DNA of 64,000 nucleotides from Salminus brasiliensis (Eukaryota; Chordata; Actinopteri; Characiformes; Bryconidae): contig NC_132880.1 in the NCBI RefSeq assembly GCF_030463535.1, positions 34,831,842-34,895,841 on the forward strand, given 5' to 3'. The notes under the pieces are model-generated. The model saw only the letters and a program-made list of their open reading frames with translations. It made no database searches and was not told the DNA's origin. The position numbers and the translations under genes are program-made. Positions 44,740 to 58,064 of this stretch are shown here, one piece after another; positions within the stretch are counted from its first letter, which is position 1, and each line of letters starts with the position of its first letter.

Positions 44740-47700
44740 ATGAAGCTTAAGCTATAATTAATAAAATTAAGTGCAGACTACAGCAAATGCTTAATTGGGT
44801 TAATTTGAAAGTACCATGAGTCTATACATGACTGTTTTCTAAAGTTAGTTTTTGTGTAGACGGGGATCTGTGCAATCATCTTAAAGATGCGCGCGCAGCC
44901 AGGATTGCTGGAAGCAGCTCTTCATGCTACAGTACTGAGGAGACAAAGTCCTAGGTTAAATAAACAAAACACTAAACAGATTTTATTTGGTAACCTCCCA
45001 CTGATTTATGTATGATTGCAATTTATAGATTACAGTGGTTGGCTAATGTTGCCATGTAGTGACGGGCTATGTTTCCAAACAGGTATTTGTTTGGTTTTTG
45101 TCCGCCTGGCTGTGTGCACCTTGTAATATTTGTAAACAGAAAACCCGTCTATTAGGATTTAAAATTAAGATTTGGCTTACTGACACTTTGGAGGTAGATA
45201 GATGTCTTCCTAAATTGTCAGCCACCAGTTTTATTATAGCACAAAAAGGAGTACCCTTTATTCCATTTATATCTGATTAGTCAATTTTAAATAAAATCTC
45301 ATCAAAAAAATTGAGTAGTGCAATAACTTTTTAATTAGTGGATGATTATGGGTACGATGCTGTTGGACAAACATGAATTTACCTATGCTTAGCTGCAAAC
45401 TCAGAACTGCATTAGCAGAAAGGATAAGTAAATTATGTAGTGCATTGCTAATGACTGCCAGTTTAATCAGACTCTTAATTAATAGATGCCGAATTTCAAT
45501 AGAAATGAAAGCAAATTTGAACAATAGTTTTCATGAGTGTACAGAAAACTGTGCACATGCTTTTCTGTAAAGTTTACTGTAATGATGCACTGCCTTCTTT
45601 ACAAAGCACTGGAGTCAGTGGTTGCCATTTGCAGTCTCCTTAAGTGAATGGCAACCATTTTGTCCTAATACTTGCATTTACAAAACATTATTCTAAACCA
45701 AATTTCTTACATAATTGAGTAGTAAATTTCTTACTTTACATATTTGAATGCTTTTGAAGGCAAGTAAAATTAGTTTTATTTTCCAGAAACTAGTACCTTT
45801 TTGTAGACTGAGCGACAAGCAAATGAAGAAAAATGCCTCTGCTGCTGTTTGTTGGTCCTTTTGTATATTTCTTCCCTTAACAGGTAACAGTTCTCTTGCG
45901 TGGACATCACAACTTTGCGTGGGAGTTTGTGCCCATACACCCTTGATCTGCAATAGTTTAAAGCCTACGTTAGATGTGAACTTCGATAATGAAGTTTTTT
46001 TTAAATGGGTTCTGTGCAAGTGATTTCTTTCCAGAACCTTGAATCTTTTTTGAGTTTTGAGGGGGATTTTTTTTTTTTTTATGAATGTGATTTATGGCAA
46101 ATCTTTTAAAATATTATTTGGCCCCTTTTATTGGCAGCAGTGCTTGCCATCAGTCAGGGTTTTTTTTGTTGTTTTTTTTTTTGTTTTTTCTTCCAAAAAC
46201 TTTTGTTTTTTTCCATCCTTGGCAGAAGTGATATTAGGTGGTAAGTAACACATTCATTCTTCATTTGTGGTGATCTACAGATTTTTAGTCCTGTTTCCTC
46301 TGTTCTAATGCACAACCACTTCAGTATAGGATAAGTTTGACTAGTTTTGGTTGGACTGTGTGTTAAAGCAGGCAAAACACAACTGTGTACTGCAGAAACA
46401 CTCATAAATCAGGAAGCTAGCGAATTCAAGGACAAGCCAATATCAGTTAAAGGTTGAGCTGCTGTGCTTTGGCAAAGTTTCTGTAGTTCTCCTGTGCAGC
46501 AAGTACTGGAGGGATGGAACAAAGAACCATAAGACTGCTGCAAACTGGACAAGCTTCAGCAAACACTACAAAACTGCTGCTTCAATGAAGGAGCTCACAT
46601 ATTACTGAAATTTCTGCACAGATGAAACTCCAGTTTCTCTAAGCACCAGAGCATGCCACTTAGTATTTTGCTAGTTCTGGGTTTAATTTAAAAATATACC
46701 ACAAAAAGCCTCATGCAAGTTGAAATTTCCACCTAGAATGACAATCGGTCTGAAACCTGGATGATACCTGCTAATGTCTGCCTTCACTTAATTATTTTTT
46801 TTCTCTTAATGTTCACCTTCAATGCACCAGAACTAAGAGAACACTATCTCTCTTGCTGTGCGTTTTGACAGACTGTTTTTGGCAGTGTTGTATCCTGCAT
46901 TGTTCTCAGTGATTTGAGGAAAAGCTGCTTTTCTGTTTTCATTCACACTACACAAGCATTGCTCTCATACATGCTTTTGACAAGTTTACTGTTTATTAAT
47001 CTCTGTATAATTAAATACAGACTGCACTTTAATTATTAAGACACTGGCCATTTGTGCAATCTGAATGCCTCAATGAACCCACTTCAGATTGTGTAGAGCT
47101 CTCTTTTGCTTATGATAAAACTGCTGTAAGCTGGGCTCAGTGCTTAACCATACACCTTATAGTACACCTTTTTGGAAGAATCTGCACTTGCCTTTTCCTT
47201 CCCTTGCTCATCTGCTAATTGTGATAAAGTACTTACTGCACATTTTTATTTATTTATTAGGTATAAGTTTACTCATTTGAATGAGAGAATGACTGCTAAT
47301 GTAAACATGATATTCCATTAAGAGTTTACATACTAATGGACATGAACAACATGGTAATGTTGAGCTTTCAAGACTTTCTTTGAATGTTTTGTGAAGCAGA
47401 ACAAGCATACCAGATATTTTATTGAAAAACAAATTGAAGCACTGATGGAAAGTTAAATCAGCATGCGGTCAGAATCTACATTACAGCACACCTAATATTT
47501 GGTAAACTGTCCCTTGGCAAGCATCACCGTGCCCAGATACTATTGATGGTCAACGAGTCTACCAAGTTTATAATTTTGATTTGGAACTCGTAAAACAGCC
47601 CCATAGTCGCTCCATGGTTGAATGTGTCACCTTTGCTTCTCCAAACAAACTTCTGGTCGTTGTGGCCAAGCTACTTGATTTTTGTGTCATCTGAAAAGTC

Positions 47701-48761
47701 ATCTTAGGGTCAGAAGGCTTTTTATTTTTAATTCTGTGATTAACTGCAAACTTTTGAGCTTAAAGTTTGAAATTCCTTCAAGCAGTTTCTTTCTTGACAT
47801 TGACTGACTGGATCTTTAGACCTTGGCAGAGTGGCTACATCTCCTACTAACTTGCATGTAATTTAATGGATTATCTTATCTACACTTGTTTAGAATTTGC
47901 TCCATGGGTAAATTTAGTCATCCTTGTAGCCTAGGTCTCCTTGGACCTTCCCATTGTAGGCTGTTGGTCTGTCCATTGATTGCTGTAAAACTCCCTTTTA
48001 TTTTGTCACAGAGAAGCTACCAGCTATGGTCAATCATGATCATTAACAAGTCCTCATAGGCCATGGAGGCTTGAGGTTTTGGAACTTTCAGCTTTCAAAG
48101 CCAAGTGGGTTTATATACAATTTAATGTTTTATAAAATGGGCATCAGTTTGAAAAGGTCATTTGAAAGCCCAATATTGCCATGATGGGCGTATATTAATG
48201 TCCAACCTCAAGTGTATATGCAATTTGTGAAGAGGTAAGCCCATTGGGGTTTTTTTTTTCCCCTCCATCCTAAGTAATCTTAAATTGGCATCATATACCT
48301 TTTTAGTTTGATGGTTCAACACCAAGAGTTACTAGACTATCTGTCCAAGACTACCACTGCCCTGCAGGATGTAGTTTGCCTGGCTGCAATGCTCCAAGTC
48401 AGGAAGGCTTGTTAGGTAGGTTTACTTGGCATTGGTGGAAGGGGTACAGTTCTGCAACATGCAGGGCAAGGGTACTCTAGGACTAAGAACTAGATGGATA
48501 ATGTCTTTCATTAGTTAGTCTGTGAATAGTCTTTGGAGTATATTAGCCCATATTCAGTTTATTTTAGCTTTCAATTGTATGGTTGGTTTTGGAATTCCTC
48601 AGAAAATGCACATGCAGGTTTTGGACTCATTTAAAAGGAGGAACAAAGCAAGTAAGTTTGCCCAGTAAGTACTTAAAAATGCATGTTAACAGTTAGCATT
48701 ACCCTGAATGTTACCTTTTTGTGAACTGGATGCAAAGTTAAATGCAACACAATCTGGTAAG
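44740..48761 (+). other. Repeat-poor DNA downstream of sfpq
   Basis: Plus strand T/G-rich with several poly-T runs (46,071-46,080; 46,160-46,212). No recognisable transposon or coding exon. Likely transcribed as part of a long sfpq 3' region (inference from the exons at 56-57 kb). Confidence 0.4.
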
Positions 48762-48837
48762 ACGTGAAAGTTCCTACATGAAGGGCGAAAGCCCCAGCAA
48801 CGGCGAAGAAACCTCCAAAGACAAGATATTATCAAAG
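48762..48837 (+). other. Candidate alternative exon downstream of sfpq
   Basis: GC-richer island in AT-rich surroundings, ending in ATCAAAG|GTAACT, a good donor. One frame is open and protein-like (SYMKGESPSNGEETSKDKIL), but the acceptor is not clear (AG at 48,760-48,761 or 48,736-48,737) and both acceptors give an early stop if joined in phase 0 to exon 9. It may be a non-coding or poison exon. Confidence 0.4.
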
Positions 48838-51800
48838 GTAACTCTTCATATGCACCCAGTCACATAGCATTAACCTGGTGTCTGTAGATATTTCTAAATG
48901 TGCATCAATCTGAAGTTGCCAAATGCATGTACACTCTAACTATTCAGGTCTACTTATTACTTATTATTATTATTATTATTATTATTATTAGGTCTACTAA
49001 TTTGCAGTCCACTAAATATTAAAGGGTTTAATGACTAGTCTTACAGAAGTAGTATGTACATTTTGTATTCTCTCTGGTGGAAATATAATTACCAAGCTTG
49101 CCAAAAAAAAAATTGTAACTGTGGCTGCTGATTTGAGCTATCTTCCATACAGTTGAATGAGCCTATCCTAGGTTTTCTTATTGGTAAAACTGTGCCATTC
49201 CTCTCTGCTGTCACATTGCTGACATTGTGTTGTCCAGCAGGACCTTAGAGTTTGTGCTTAGAATTGACGTTTAGTTTGTGAAGATGTTGTCCAAAAGCAT
49301 TCCTCCCTGAAACGTGACTTGTGAAAATATTTAACGCTTTGTAGAGTGTCTTGGACACAGTGTTTTGATGCTGCATATTGACAAATTCATGTGACTAACG
49401 GCTTTTCTTTTCTCAGAGGCGCATAGGCCTGGTTGGGATAGCTTGAATTCCTAGAGCGTCTGGTGAAGTGATTAAACAGCAGAACAGTAATTTGGGAATT
49501 TGAGCATGGGAAAAAATATTAGGCAGAACTAGGGCTGAGGTGACTAGACACCCTTTTGCTTGACGTGCATGTAACAAAGACGCTCACTGAAAACGTGGAT
49601 TTCTCTGGAGATCAGGCTGCAACCCAAACAGATCTTTAAGCTTTCCGAAGTGGAGATGGCTTATTACTGCAGTACAACTGCTATGCATGAGCCCCTAATG
49701 CTGGCATTTGCGATGCACAAGACTGCAGCATAACTATAAGCACAGTAAATGCTGTCGATTGCCTCATGTTGAGTAATTTCTGCACCGCTGCTGTTATAGT
49801 AACCTAGCACTGTTATCAAAGTTATTTCCTTGATTCATAAATATTTTAGCCAGTGATTAACTATGACTCATCACCCTAGTAATGAGAATTCCAAGTTATT
49901 GCCATTAAGTCGTAGTAAAAATATCATGTAGTGCACTGTGTGCTTTAAGAGATGCATTTTAAAGTTAAATTTTAAAATATTGAGCCTCATTACAATTTAG
50001 AACAAATGATGTGTAAGTAGACATGTAAATAAAAAAAAATCATTAAGATTCATTGAGAAATTGTTACATGCAGAACATGAGGCCAGAAAGAGCTATGTAA
50101 ACACTTCAAAATTTTTATGGTTTGGGGCTGTACAGACGGCGACACCTGGCCATGTTGAGTAGTACTTCTGGGAACTCTCCCTGGGTTAGCTTTATAACTA
50201 ATGGAAGACAATCACTTCTATATTACTATAGAACAATTAAAACTGTAGATACTCAGTACATGTTTGTTCAGCATGATTGTGTGTTTAAAATTTATTGGCC
50301 TGGTGTAATTTGCAGTTGCTAACTGTGTTAAGTATGTTTATGGCCTTTCTCTAGTCCAAAAGTGAGTTAATAGAGACTTCTACATTAAATAAATGTTTAA
50401 ATCATCAATTTGATGTTTTTACGTTACTCTGCCATTTATAAAACAGTTGATTTTGCCACTTAAATGGCATTGAACATGACACAAAGGGACTAATTAGATT
50501 AGGAACAAATTAATTTTGGAAGACTTGGAAAGTTTGATTGGAGTTGTAATATAAAGTCCACCAAAGATCAGTTTTTGAATCTTACCAAGCATGTGTAGTT
50601 TATTATTCTGTGGTTGCTAAACACTGTGCAGACTGTTCTCAGGCTGCATGAATTCATAAATTGTTGATTATAATGCAATAAAATTACCAGAACACTGTAA
50701 ATGTTTTGGAATAAATGGATGGGGTTGAGTAGAACAGGATACTTGGGTAGGAAGTGGGGGTGAGTGATACCTTTTCCATTACAACACAATCTGCAGCAGT
50801 CTTATGGAAGATTGACACTGGGTAGTTGGTGTGGTCAAGCAGTGTAATTTTCCCACTATACTTAATTTAATTTTTTTATTTATATTTAAAATGTAAAATT
50901 AAAATTTTGACTTTGCCAAATCCATGAAGTTTTGGAAAGGGGAAAGCAACTTGTAAAGGTCCATTTTATATGCAGACTGTCTAACAAACTCTTCTTTACA
51001 GCAGGATTAGTCTTTACTGCGTATAATGTACAGATTTACATGTAATCTCAAAAGCCAGTTGCAAATAACACTGGTTTGCCTTTTTCCATATTTTAAGCTC
51101 TTGGTGAATGTTCAGCATACCTGACTTTCTTAATTGGGGGCAACAGCACACCTTATGCACTTTAATCCATGAAGAGCCATGCCTGATCCGTACCTGGCCA
51201 TCTTTAGCTGTCAGGCTCTGTCTGTTGCATCCCAATGGTACCCCAGTCCATAAACTTTCCAGAATTCCTCTGTGGATTGGCGACTTTGTCCCATCTAGAT
51301 CTTATTTGAAGCATGTTGACATGTTCCGACTTGACCTGTGCACCAGTTGGATATTCCAGTTGTCATCTGACAGGGGAGCCAATACAGTCCCAACACCCTG
51401 CGTCCTTGGGATAATTTCAAACTTGTGTATTTGAAATAAATAATAAAGAATTTCACTCTTAATGTAGTTTTACATGTTTTAAGTGGCACTTTAGTATTCA
51501 TTCATGTACAAACAAGCCCACCGTACTGTTAAATAACGATTCAGCAAAAGTTGAATCTAGACAGGAGTACCTATATAGCTGATGGAGACTTAAAGTAATC
51601 CTTACAAATGACCATTTCAAAGCGTTATGGGAATACTTTAAATCAGTCTAATCCCTTACTTTCAGTTCAAGAACTGACGTTTAGTCCCGTCAGTCCTTTT
51701 TAAAGAAATGACCCCATGGTCATTAACTGTCATTTAAAGACTTTAATACCTAAACGCATTGACGCATAATCTTGGTGAATAAATACGTTACAGTATTTAT

Positions 51801-52888
51801 TTTATTTTTTTCCTTTTTCAGAAATTAACATTATAAAAGCATTAAAAGTTTTAAACTAACATGGAAGACTATTTTTTTAAAGTGAGTGTAACAATTGACT
51901 TTAAAATAAAATGTGAAATGTATATTTAATTTAATATAATTTTATAATATTTGTGATTTAGATTATGACTTGCACTTCTGACATTGTGAATAAGAACAGT
52001 TGCCATCTATTTTAAGCAGACAAGCTCAGTCACAACAAAAAAAACTTGGGGTTATATGTGGGTTGCACTTATCTTGAAATCATTTTAGCACTTAGCAGAT
52101 TGGCTATAACAGCTATAGCCAATGAAAACAAGTGTTATTTTAACTTGGCAAAATATAAAAGTACATATTTGCAGTACAGTGCATTGCTGTACATTTGATT
52201 GCTGCGGTCATGGCAGTGTGTGTTAACTTTGCGATTAGAAACAGTAAAATCACAGATTTACTTGCACCGGAAGTTGATGTGGTTCTCACTCATTGTGGCA
52301 AAGCCCACTGAAAATGTAATTCTGCTTGCCAGTGTTGAAGTCTAAAGTCTAGTGTGACCGTAGCTTTAGGCATAATTTATACCTCACACTCTTGATGTGT
52401 AATGAATTTAAATATTTAATGTAGAATTTTGGAAATATCAGTTTGTCCCCAGTCAGTGTATGTGCTGCCAGTACACTATCTATTTGTATCAGTAGTCAAA
52501 TTTTAGTTCCCAAGTAGTGCACATAAGCACCAAAAAACAGAGCAGGCTCAGAAGTTAAATGCAATTGTGCACGTTTCACATGTAATGCAAGCAACAGAAG
52601 TCTTTGTCTAAAATCAGTAACTGTAATGATTAAATTGCATTCCTGTACTTTTGGAAATGTGACTTGCTGTTCCGTCTGTCTTTGCACTACCTCACCCCAA
52701 CACTGATGACGGTCAAGATTTGACGACCCGCAAACTCTTCCTATAAGGTCAATGAAAAATTTGTCTTTGCCAGACTTGATGCATCTCTGAGAGGAGAGCT
52801 TGTGTCTGTGTCTGTAATGTGAATGGCATGGATGGTGGTGCTGTAGCTAAGCAGTAGCGGCCAGTGTCCAGCTTGCCCTGCTCCACAG
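48838..52888 (+). other. Repeat-poor DNA with possible exon at 49,417
   Basis: (TTA)n microsatellite at 48,955-48,991. A strong acceptor TTTTCTTTTCTCAG ends at 49,416 and is followed by AGGCGCATAGGCCTGG and about 300 bases of unusually GC-balanced sequence, a possible terminal exon. Nothing else is recognised; motif-less frames at 51.1 kb were not accepted. Confidence 0.35.
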
Positions 52889-53000
52889 TTGAGACTCCAG
52901 CAGTTGGTTACAGTGAGGATGGGTAGTACTGCAGATCAGTGGACAGTTGAGCCTGGACTTGTTTACGTCAAGAGCTTTGCTTGCATATCATCAAGGCAAG
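52889..53000 (+). other. Candidate 112-bp cassette exon
   Basis: Acceptor CCCTGCTCCACAG ends at 52,888, and the donor CAAG|GTAAGTGC starts at 53,001; both are near consensus. The frame is open throughout (LRLQQLVTVRMGSTADQWTV followed by EPGLVYVKSF) but shows no known domain. 112 is not a multiple of three, so its inclusion would shift the frame. Confidence 0.35.
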
Positions 53001-53809
53001 GTAAGTGCACCTGTCTTTTGTTCAATGAAGATGAAAAAGCAGGAATGCTTCAGCTTCCTGAATCATATCACATGCTGATGGTATTGGGGTTCTGGCATCA
53101 CACTTCTGAAAATGGGTTCACAGTGCAGAATTTGTTTGTCTTATGGACTCAGTATGGGTAACATTGTAGTGTTTACATATTGTAGTTGGTGTGCCACACA
53201 CACATTTTCTTTCCCTTGTACAGCAACAGACTGATGTAATTTTCTGGTAATGGATGCGTTGCTGAGCATTATGTGAAGTACATGAAATCAACGGGTCTGG
53301 GTTGGGATGGCAACATGTGGACATGCTAAACCATTAAAGGCAAAGCTTGAACACTTCCTATAGGAAAGCATAGCATCATTCTGTACATTTTTGAGGTGGC
53401 TGAGGGTGGGAACTTGAACTGTACCGTAGACCGACTCATCAGTTTTCAGATTCTTGTTCCTGGAAGCTGCCTAAATATTTGCAATCTTTTTGTGGACTTC
53501 TGCCATCTTTTTTGGACGACTTGTGACCTGCTTGTGTAGCTTTACACAACCCTGTCTCTGAAAGCTGACCTTTTGCTGCGTTAAAGAATTTGTCTTACTC
53601 GGTGGAATAGGAACTCTATAGGAATGCCTTCAGACACGTTGGCTTGGTCCCCATTAACTAGTGGCGTTAACGGATAACAACTCTATTTGAGTTGGATCAC
53701 ACTTTTTCAGATTTGGGGGGGGGGGTTATTTAATTTTTTTAATTTAAATGTTACTTCGTTGTTGGTCTTAGTAGCTTATTTTGACAATCTGTTTGTAATG
53801 TGCTGGTTA

Positions 53810-53813
<4 letters not shown>
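53001..53813. other. Non-coding stretch
   Basis: No exon or transposon recognised. A G run (53,718-53,727) precedes a TA microsatellite. Confidence 0.35.

Positions 53814-53904
<91 letters not shown>
53814..53904. repeat. (TA)n microsatellite, about 45 units
   Basis: Nearly pure alternating TA with one AA slip near 53,884. It gives IY-repeat shadow frames on both strands. Confidence 0.97.
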
Positions 53905-56081
53905 TCACCATGATTTATCTTTGCACTCATACCGGAGTGATGTCTCTGTAGATGTTTAAGGCTCTCTTGGCTCTGTTTACAAACCATCCACACTTGTTAC
54001 AGACAGCTGTGCAGTCTGTATGGTTTCACTGCAGCTCTGCATCAAGTTTGTGGGGAAATTGGTATAAACTGTAATGGCAGCATTAAAACCAGATTTTAAA
54101 CTGTTATGACTTAAAACATGGGAGGTGATCTGTTACACCACTAACTTTTAACTCCTTCATTTCTGACCCCAGAATAGTAGTTCTGTATTGTATGCATGTC
54201 CACACTAAGCATATTAAACTGTTAGCATGTGGAATGGGCTATTTCTGTGTTACCATGCGTCCTTTATGTTCGGATACTTTGCAGTAGAATCGGCACACAT
54301 TCAGAACTGATTTGAGGTGTGTGGAAGAGGGGGGGGTTATTTATTTTACTTTTTTTAAAGTAGTAATATTAAAATGAATGTATTTACTACATTGTTTATA
54401 TTTAAAGGGGGCAGGTTAAAGGGTCACCAACCGGCTTGGGTAAATCAAAAAATTTTGTAGATGCCAAATTGAATGTTTTTTGTTCAGAAGGTTAAGGGTT
54501 ATCTGTCTAGATTAAGGTTACTGGGGAGATTTTATGTATATTATATATTATATATAATTAGTCATTTAACAGACTAGGTCTGTGTATTGTCAAGAACCTG
54601 GCAATGCAATTTTTCACAAAACTGGTTAAGATTCAGTATATTGTAGGGATTTTTATATGTATTTATTTATTTTAAACCCCTCACAAAGTTTAGCAAAGCT
54701 CATGGTATAAAACACATGCATTAAAAATCTGAATAAACAAAAAGTGGGATCAGAAGGCAGTACAACACTGCAACCGGGGTTTAGCCAATGCAGAATGTCT
54801 CGTACATCTTTGCATGTGAACTAATAATTACGATACAGCATTGCAGAAATTGCAATACTTTGACCTTGGTATTTCCTTACACACACAGTGTGGTTTTTAA
54901 TGGAACAAAATGTTTGAAATGGAGCAAAATTAGGCAGTGATGTACAGTATGTGTATGGACTAATGGCGGGGCTTGGGTGAATTCTTGTCCAACTATTACT
55001 CTTAAGGGGGTGGGGGTTCACTTTTTTTTGCAGCACAGCCTGTGCAGGACCATGTTTGGGCTATAGGCAAGGCTGAATGCAGATAGATCATGCTTTCAAA
55101 AGTTTTCAAATTAATCGTGACTCCATCTTTGTATATTCCTCATATAATGCATATACAGCTTATGGAGAAATTTGTACCCATGTTTTTTCCCCATGACAAA
55201 TCAATTTCTCTGTGCTTTGAGATGTACAGATTTTGTTTTAGCTAATGTGCCTTTTATTAAATTCCACAGTTTCTATGCAACACGACTGCACTTGATTTTC
55301 ACATTTCCTGTTGCTGCTTGCCCCCATGGTCTGGTTCTACTAACCTCGCTCATCTTGGTAACCCACAACACGGTGTCTGGTTCAAAATGTATCTAAACCC
55401 ACCTGCTGGGGAAGAAACAGGTTTGGTGTACATGCCCCCCCAATGTAGGGGATTAAGTTGGTTCATAGAGCAAGTACTGGATTAGCATCATGGCTGTCCA
55501 GATGTGTGTGTCTGCACTGTGATCCATTTCCTGATTCTAGTCACTGTGGTTAGTTGAGAGGCCTTTACTGTACCTTTTTAATGGAGTGTGATGCCAGAAC
55601 TACCTTCTTTGTCTAATGGCTGCCTGTGGACAGGCAGACCTTAACCCAACACTTCAGGATCTACCCTTTACAGCCCCAGAACTGTGCATAAGGTGATGTG
55701 GTCTGCAAAGAGATAACTATCATAATGGAGCTGTTAGTGGACTGTCAATTTCAGTGTCTAGTTTCATAATCAGTTTCTCAGCTGGACTGGAGTGAACACA
55801 CTACTATTTTCAATAGCAAACACATTAGATGTAAATGTTCTCTTATGTAGTGATGTGTAACTATTCACAGTCCCTAATTAACCAAGTTCAACTTGTACCT
55901 CTAGTCAGAGTGAATTTAGTTATTTGCTTGAATTAAGGATTAATCTTTTAGTTAACTCTTCTGTAATATTCCTAGGGGTTTTGCCCAACTTGATCCAGCT
56001 GTTTAATAAATGCTAGTTTAGTCATGAATGATCTGTGCACTCAGTTTTGCTTGTTTGCTTACTTTCGGTCTCTCACTTCAG
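53905..56081 (+). other. Repeat-poor AT-rich DNA before the downstream exons
   Basis: No coding exon or transposon seen. T-rich on the + strand. Confidence 0.35.
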
Positions 56082-56131
56082 GGGCTTCGAGTGGTTGACG
56101 CAGGTTAAACGCTGAACCTTTTGGGAATAAG
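56082..56131 (+). other. sfpq: Probable non-coding exon, sfpq alternative 3' end
   Basis: Bounded by a strong acceptor (GTCTCTCACTTCAG) and a strong donor (AATAAG|GTAAGTTT). 50 bases with stops in the frames examined. It belongs to a chain of splice-bounded segments ending at 56.98 and 57.44 kb. Confidence 0.55.
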
Positions 56132-56722
56132 GTAAGTTTTTAATTGAGTGACTTGTATTCATTCAGGAATTTGCTTCATGTTAAGCTGGAAGAGCTGTTC
56201 TGTTCACATGACATTTGAGCAGACAGATTTGAGTAGCAAATGTATTAAACAAGCTCAGTTGAGTTTGAAATAGATATGTCCTGTTTTGCTGCCAAGCAAT
56301 GGGGGAGGAGTCCTCAGAAAAGACTTTTCTTTACCTGTTTGCAGTGGGAAGAAGTCCTTGTAATTATGCAACATGAGTACAAGGATGCAAAAAATACTAA
56401 ATGTATCCAGATGAGGTTAAATGTTTAATGCCTTCAGTCAGTAGTTGGGCAGCAGTTTTGTGTTTTGTTTTCACCTCGTGCTGAATGGTGACCATTTTCA
56501 GCCGTTTTAAGTTGCTGCCAAATATGGATTAGTCTGTAAACCTCACAGCAGAACCTAGCAGTTAAGTTGTAGTAATTGACGAGATGTTTATGGTCCTGTG
56601 TAGTGTTGGCAGCAAATGGAGCTTTACATTCTACTCATTTCTCACTCATGTCTCTTGTCTCTTATTAAGGTTTTCACTTTAATGTGTGTTTAACCCGATT
56701 TCCCCTTCCTCTCATTATTTAG

Positions 56723-56796
56723 GTTGGACAAATGCAATGTTGGAAACAGTACCTGTTGAGGCCCTTAAGGACAGTTCTGAGGATTAAAAACAGCAG
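56723..56796 (+). other. sfpq: Probable non-coding exon, sfpq alternative 3' end
   Basis: Acceptor CTCTCATTATTTAG and donor CAGCAG|GTTAGT. Contains TGTTGGAAACAGTACCTGTT. The unusual sequence quality for a UTR suggests conservation, which cannot be tested here. Confidence 0.6.
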
Positions 56797-56891
56797 GTTA
56801 GTGAAACCTTGACCCCTCCTTGTTCAATAAACATGTATTTTCTAGGTATAATAATTCTTAGACTAATTTCTTTCCCCTTTTCTCTTCATAG

Positions 56892-56982
56892 GGAGAGTGG
56901 CTGTATGTGTTGGGCAGCAGAGGGATGCAGATTGCAGTGTGCAACACCTCAGTCAATTAAACATTTGTATGTTGTTGGTTTA
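56892..56982 (+). other. sfpq: Probable terminal exon, sfpq alternative 3' end
   Basis: Acceptor TTTTCTCTTCATAG. The ATTAAA signal is at 56,956-56,961, followed by TTGTATGTTGTTGGTTT, a GT/T-rich downstream element. No long open frame. Confidence 0.55.
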
Positions 56983-57266
56983 TTTTTTTTTATTTTTTTT
57001 TGGGGGGGGGGGGTAACTCCCCTTTTCTTTTCCCCTTAACATTTGTTTAAATTGAAGTTACAATCTGACCTTCATATGAAGAGTTATAGTACTGTGTACT
57101 TGGACGGTTGTGTTCTCATAAAACACATGTAATTACAGTGTACCTATACTCTAACTTGCCAAGGTCTTCCATGTTCACAAGAGGTTAAATTCAGGGGATT
57201 GTGTTTCCCTTGTTTTTATCACTGTTGTATCTGACGGGGTTGCTCTTAATTCTGGCACTGATCCAG

Positions 57267-57440
57267 CGAAGAGGACCGGCGCATGCAAGCTGATAGCACT
57301 GAAAACAAGGTTCTGTGAATGTGGGTCAATGGTCCTGTATGACCTGCATTACACAGCAGCCAGCTAGGATGTTTCTGAAAGGGGTATTTTTTCCTTTGTT
57401 AATTCTTTATAATGTGGAATAAAAGTTGGAAAGCATTTGT
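57267..57440 (+). other. Possible second terminal exon with poly(A) signal
   Basis: Acceptor-like GGCACTGATCCAG is followed by CGAAGAGGACCGGCGCATGC. AATAAA is at 57,418-57,423 with a GT-rich segment after it (TTTTGTTTGGTGTCTTT). Probably the most distal sfpq 3' end. The tract between 56,983 and 57,266 contains a T/G homopolymer (56,987-57,012). Confidence 0.45.
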
Positions 57441-58064
57441 GACATTTTGTTTGGTGTCTTTCTTCAGTGCACTGAGGTGTTAAAGTCCAACTCTAAAGTG
57501 AGTCAAGAGATGTCAATTAATCAGATTTTTATTTTTATGTATTGAGCCTAAACAAATGCTGATCTTTTGCTGATTCTGGATAAATGGGGAGGACAATCTG
57601 GAAGTGGCTCCTAGTTTTTGGTTTTGGCTGTCATTAAAATGTAATACAAATTTGACCGAAAGAAATGCTATTGGAATGGGTCATTCAAAATGGGTTATGA
57701 ATGATTCATATTTTAAGCTTTTTCATTTTAATATTCCTTTAAATACTCCCTTATCTTAGCCTGCATCACACCTTTAGGTTTTTTATGGATGGCGTGGCCA
57801 GACTATAATTGAAGAGCTTGTAAAAAAGCCTAATCAACACCATGCTTTAAAGCCACTTAATCCTTTCCATGTGACATCTGGCCCCTCCAATGGTTGTAAG
57901 CTGACCTTAGGAAGCGGGAAAGGAAAAGGAGGAGGAGAATGTGGTAGCCATGTGATCAATAGGCCAAAGTATTGAATCATTAATGCCCATTATTTATTAA
58001 TGGCCTTTTTTGGATACTTGCACCCCCGGGGTGGCCGCACTCTGTCTGTCTGTGGTGTTCAGAC
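57441..58064 (+). other. Intergenic region
   Basis: AT-rich sequence. The last 25 bases (CTGTCTGTCTGTGGTGTTCAG) form a good acceptor at 58,062, so an untranslated first exon of the next gene may lie upstream. Confidence 0.4.

Noticed and set aside
53687..53993. IY-repeat frames on both strands
   Set aside because: Translation of the TA microsatellite.
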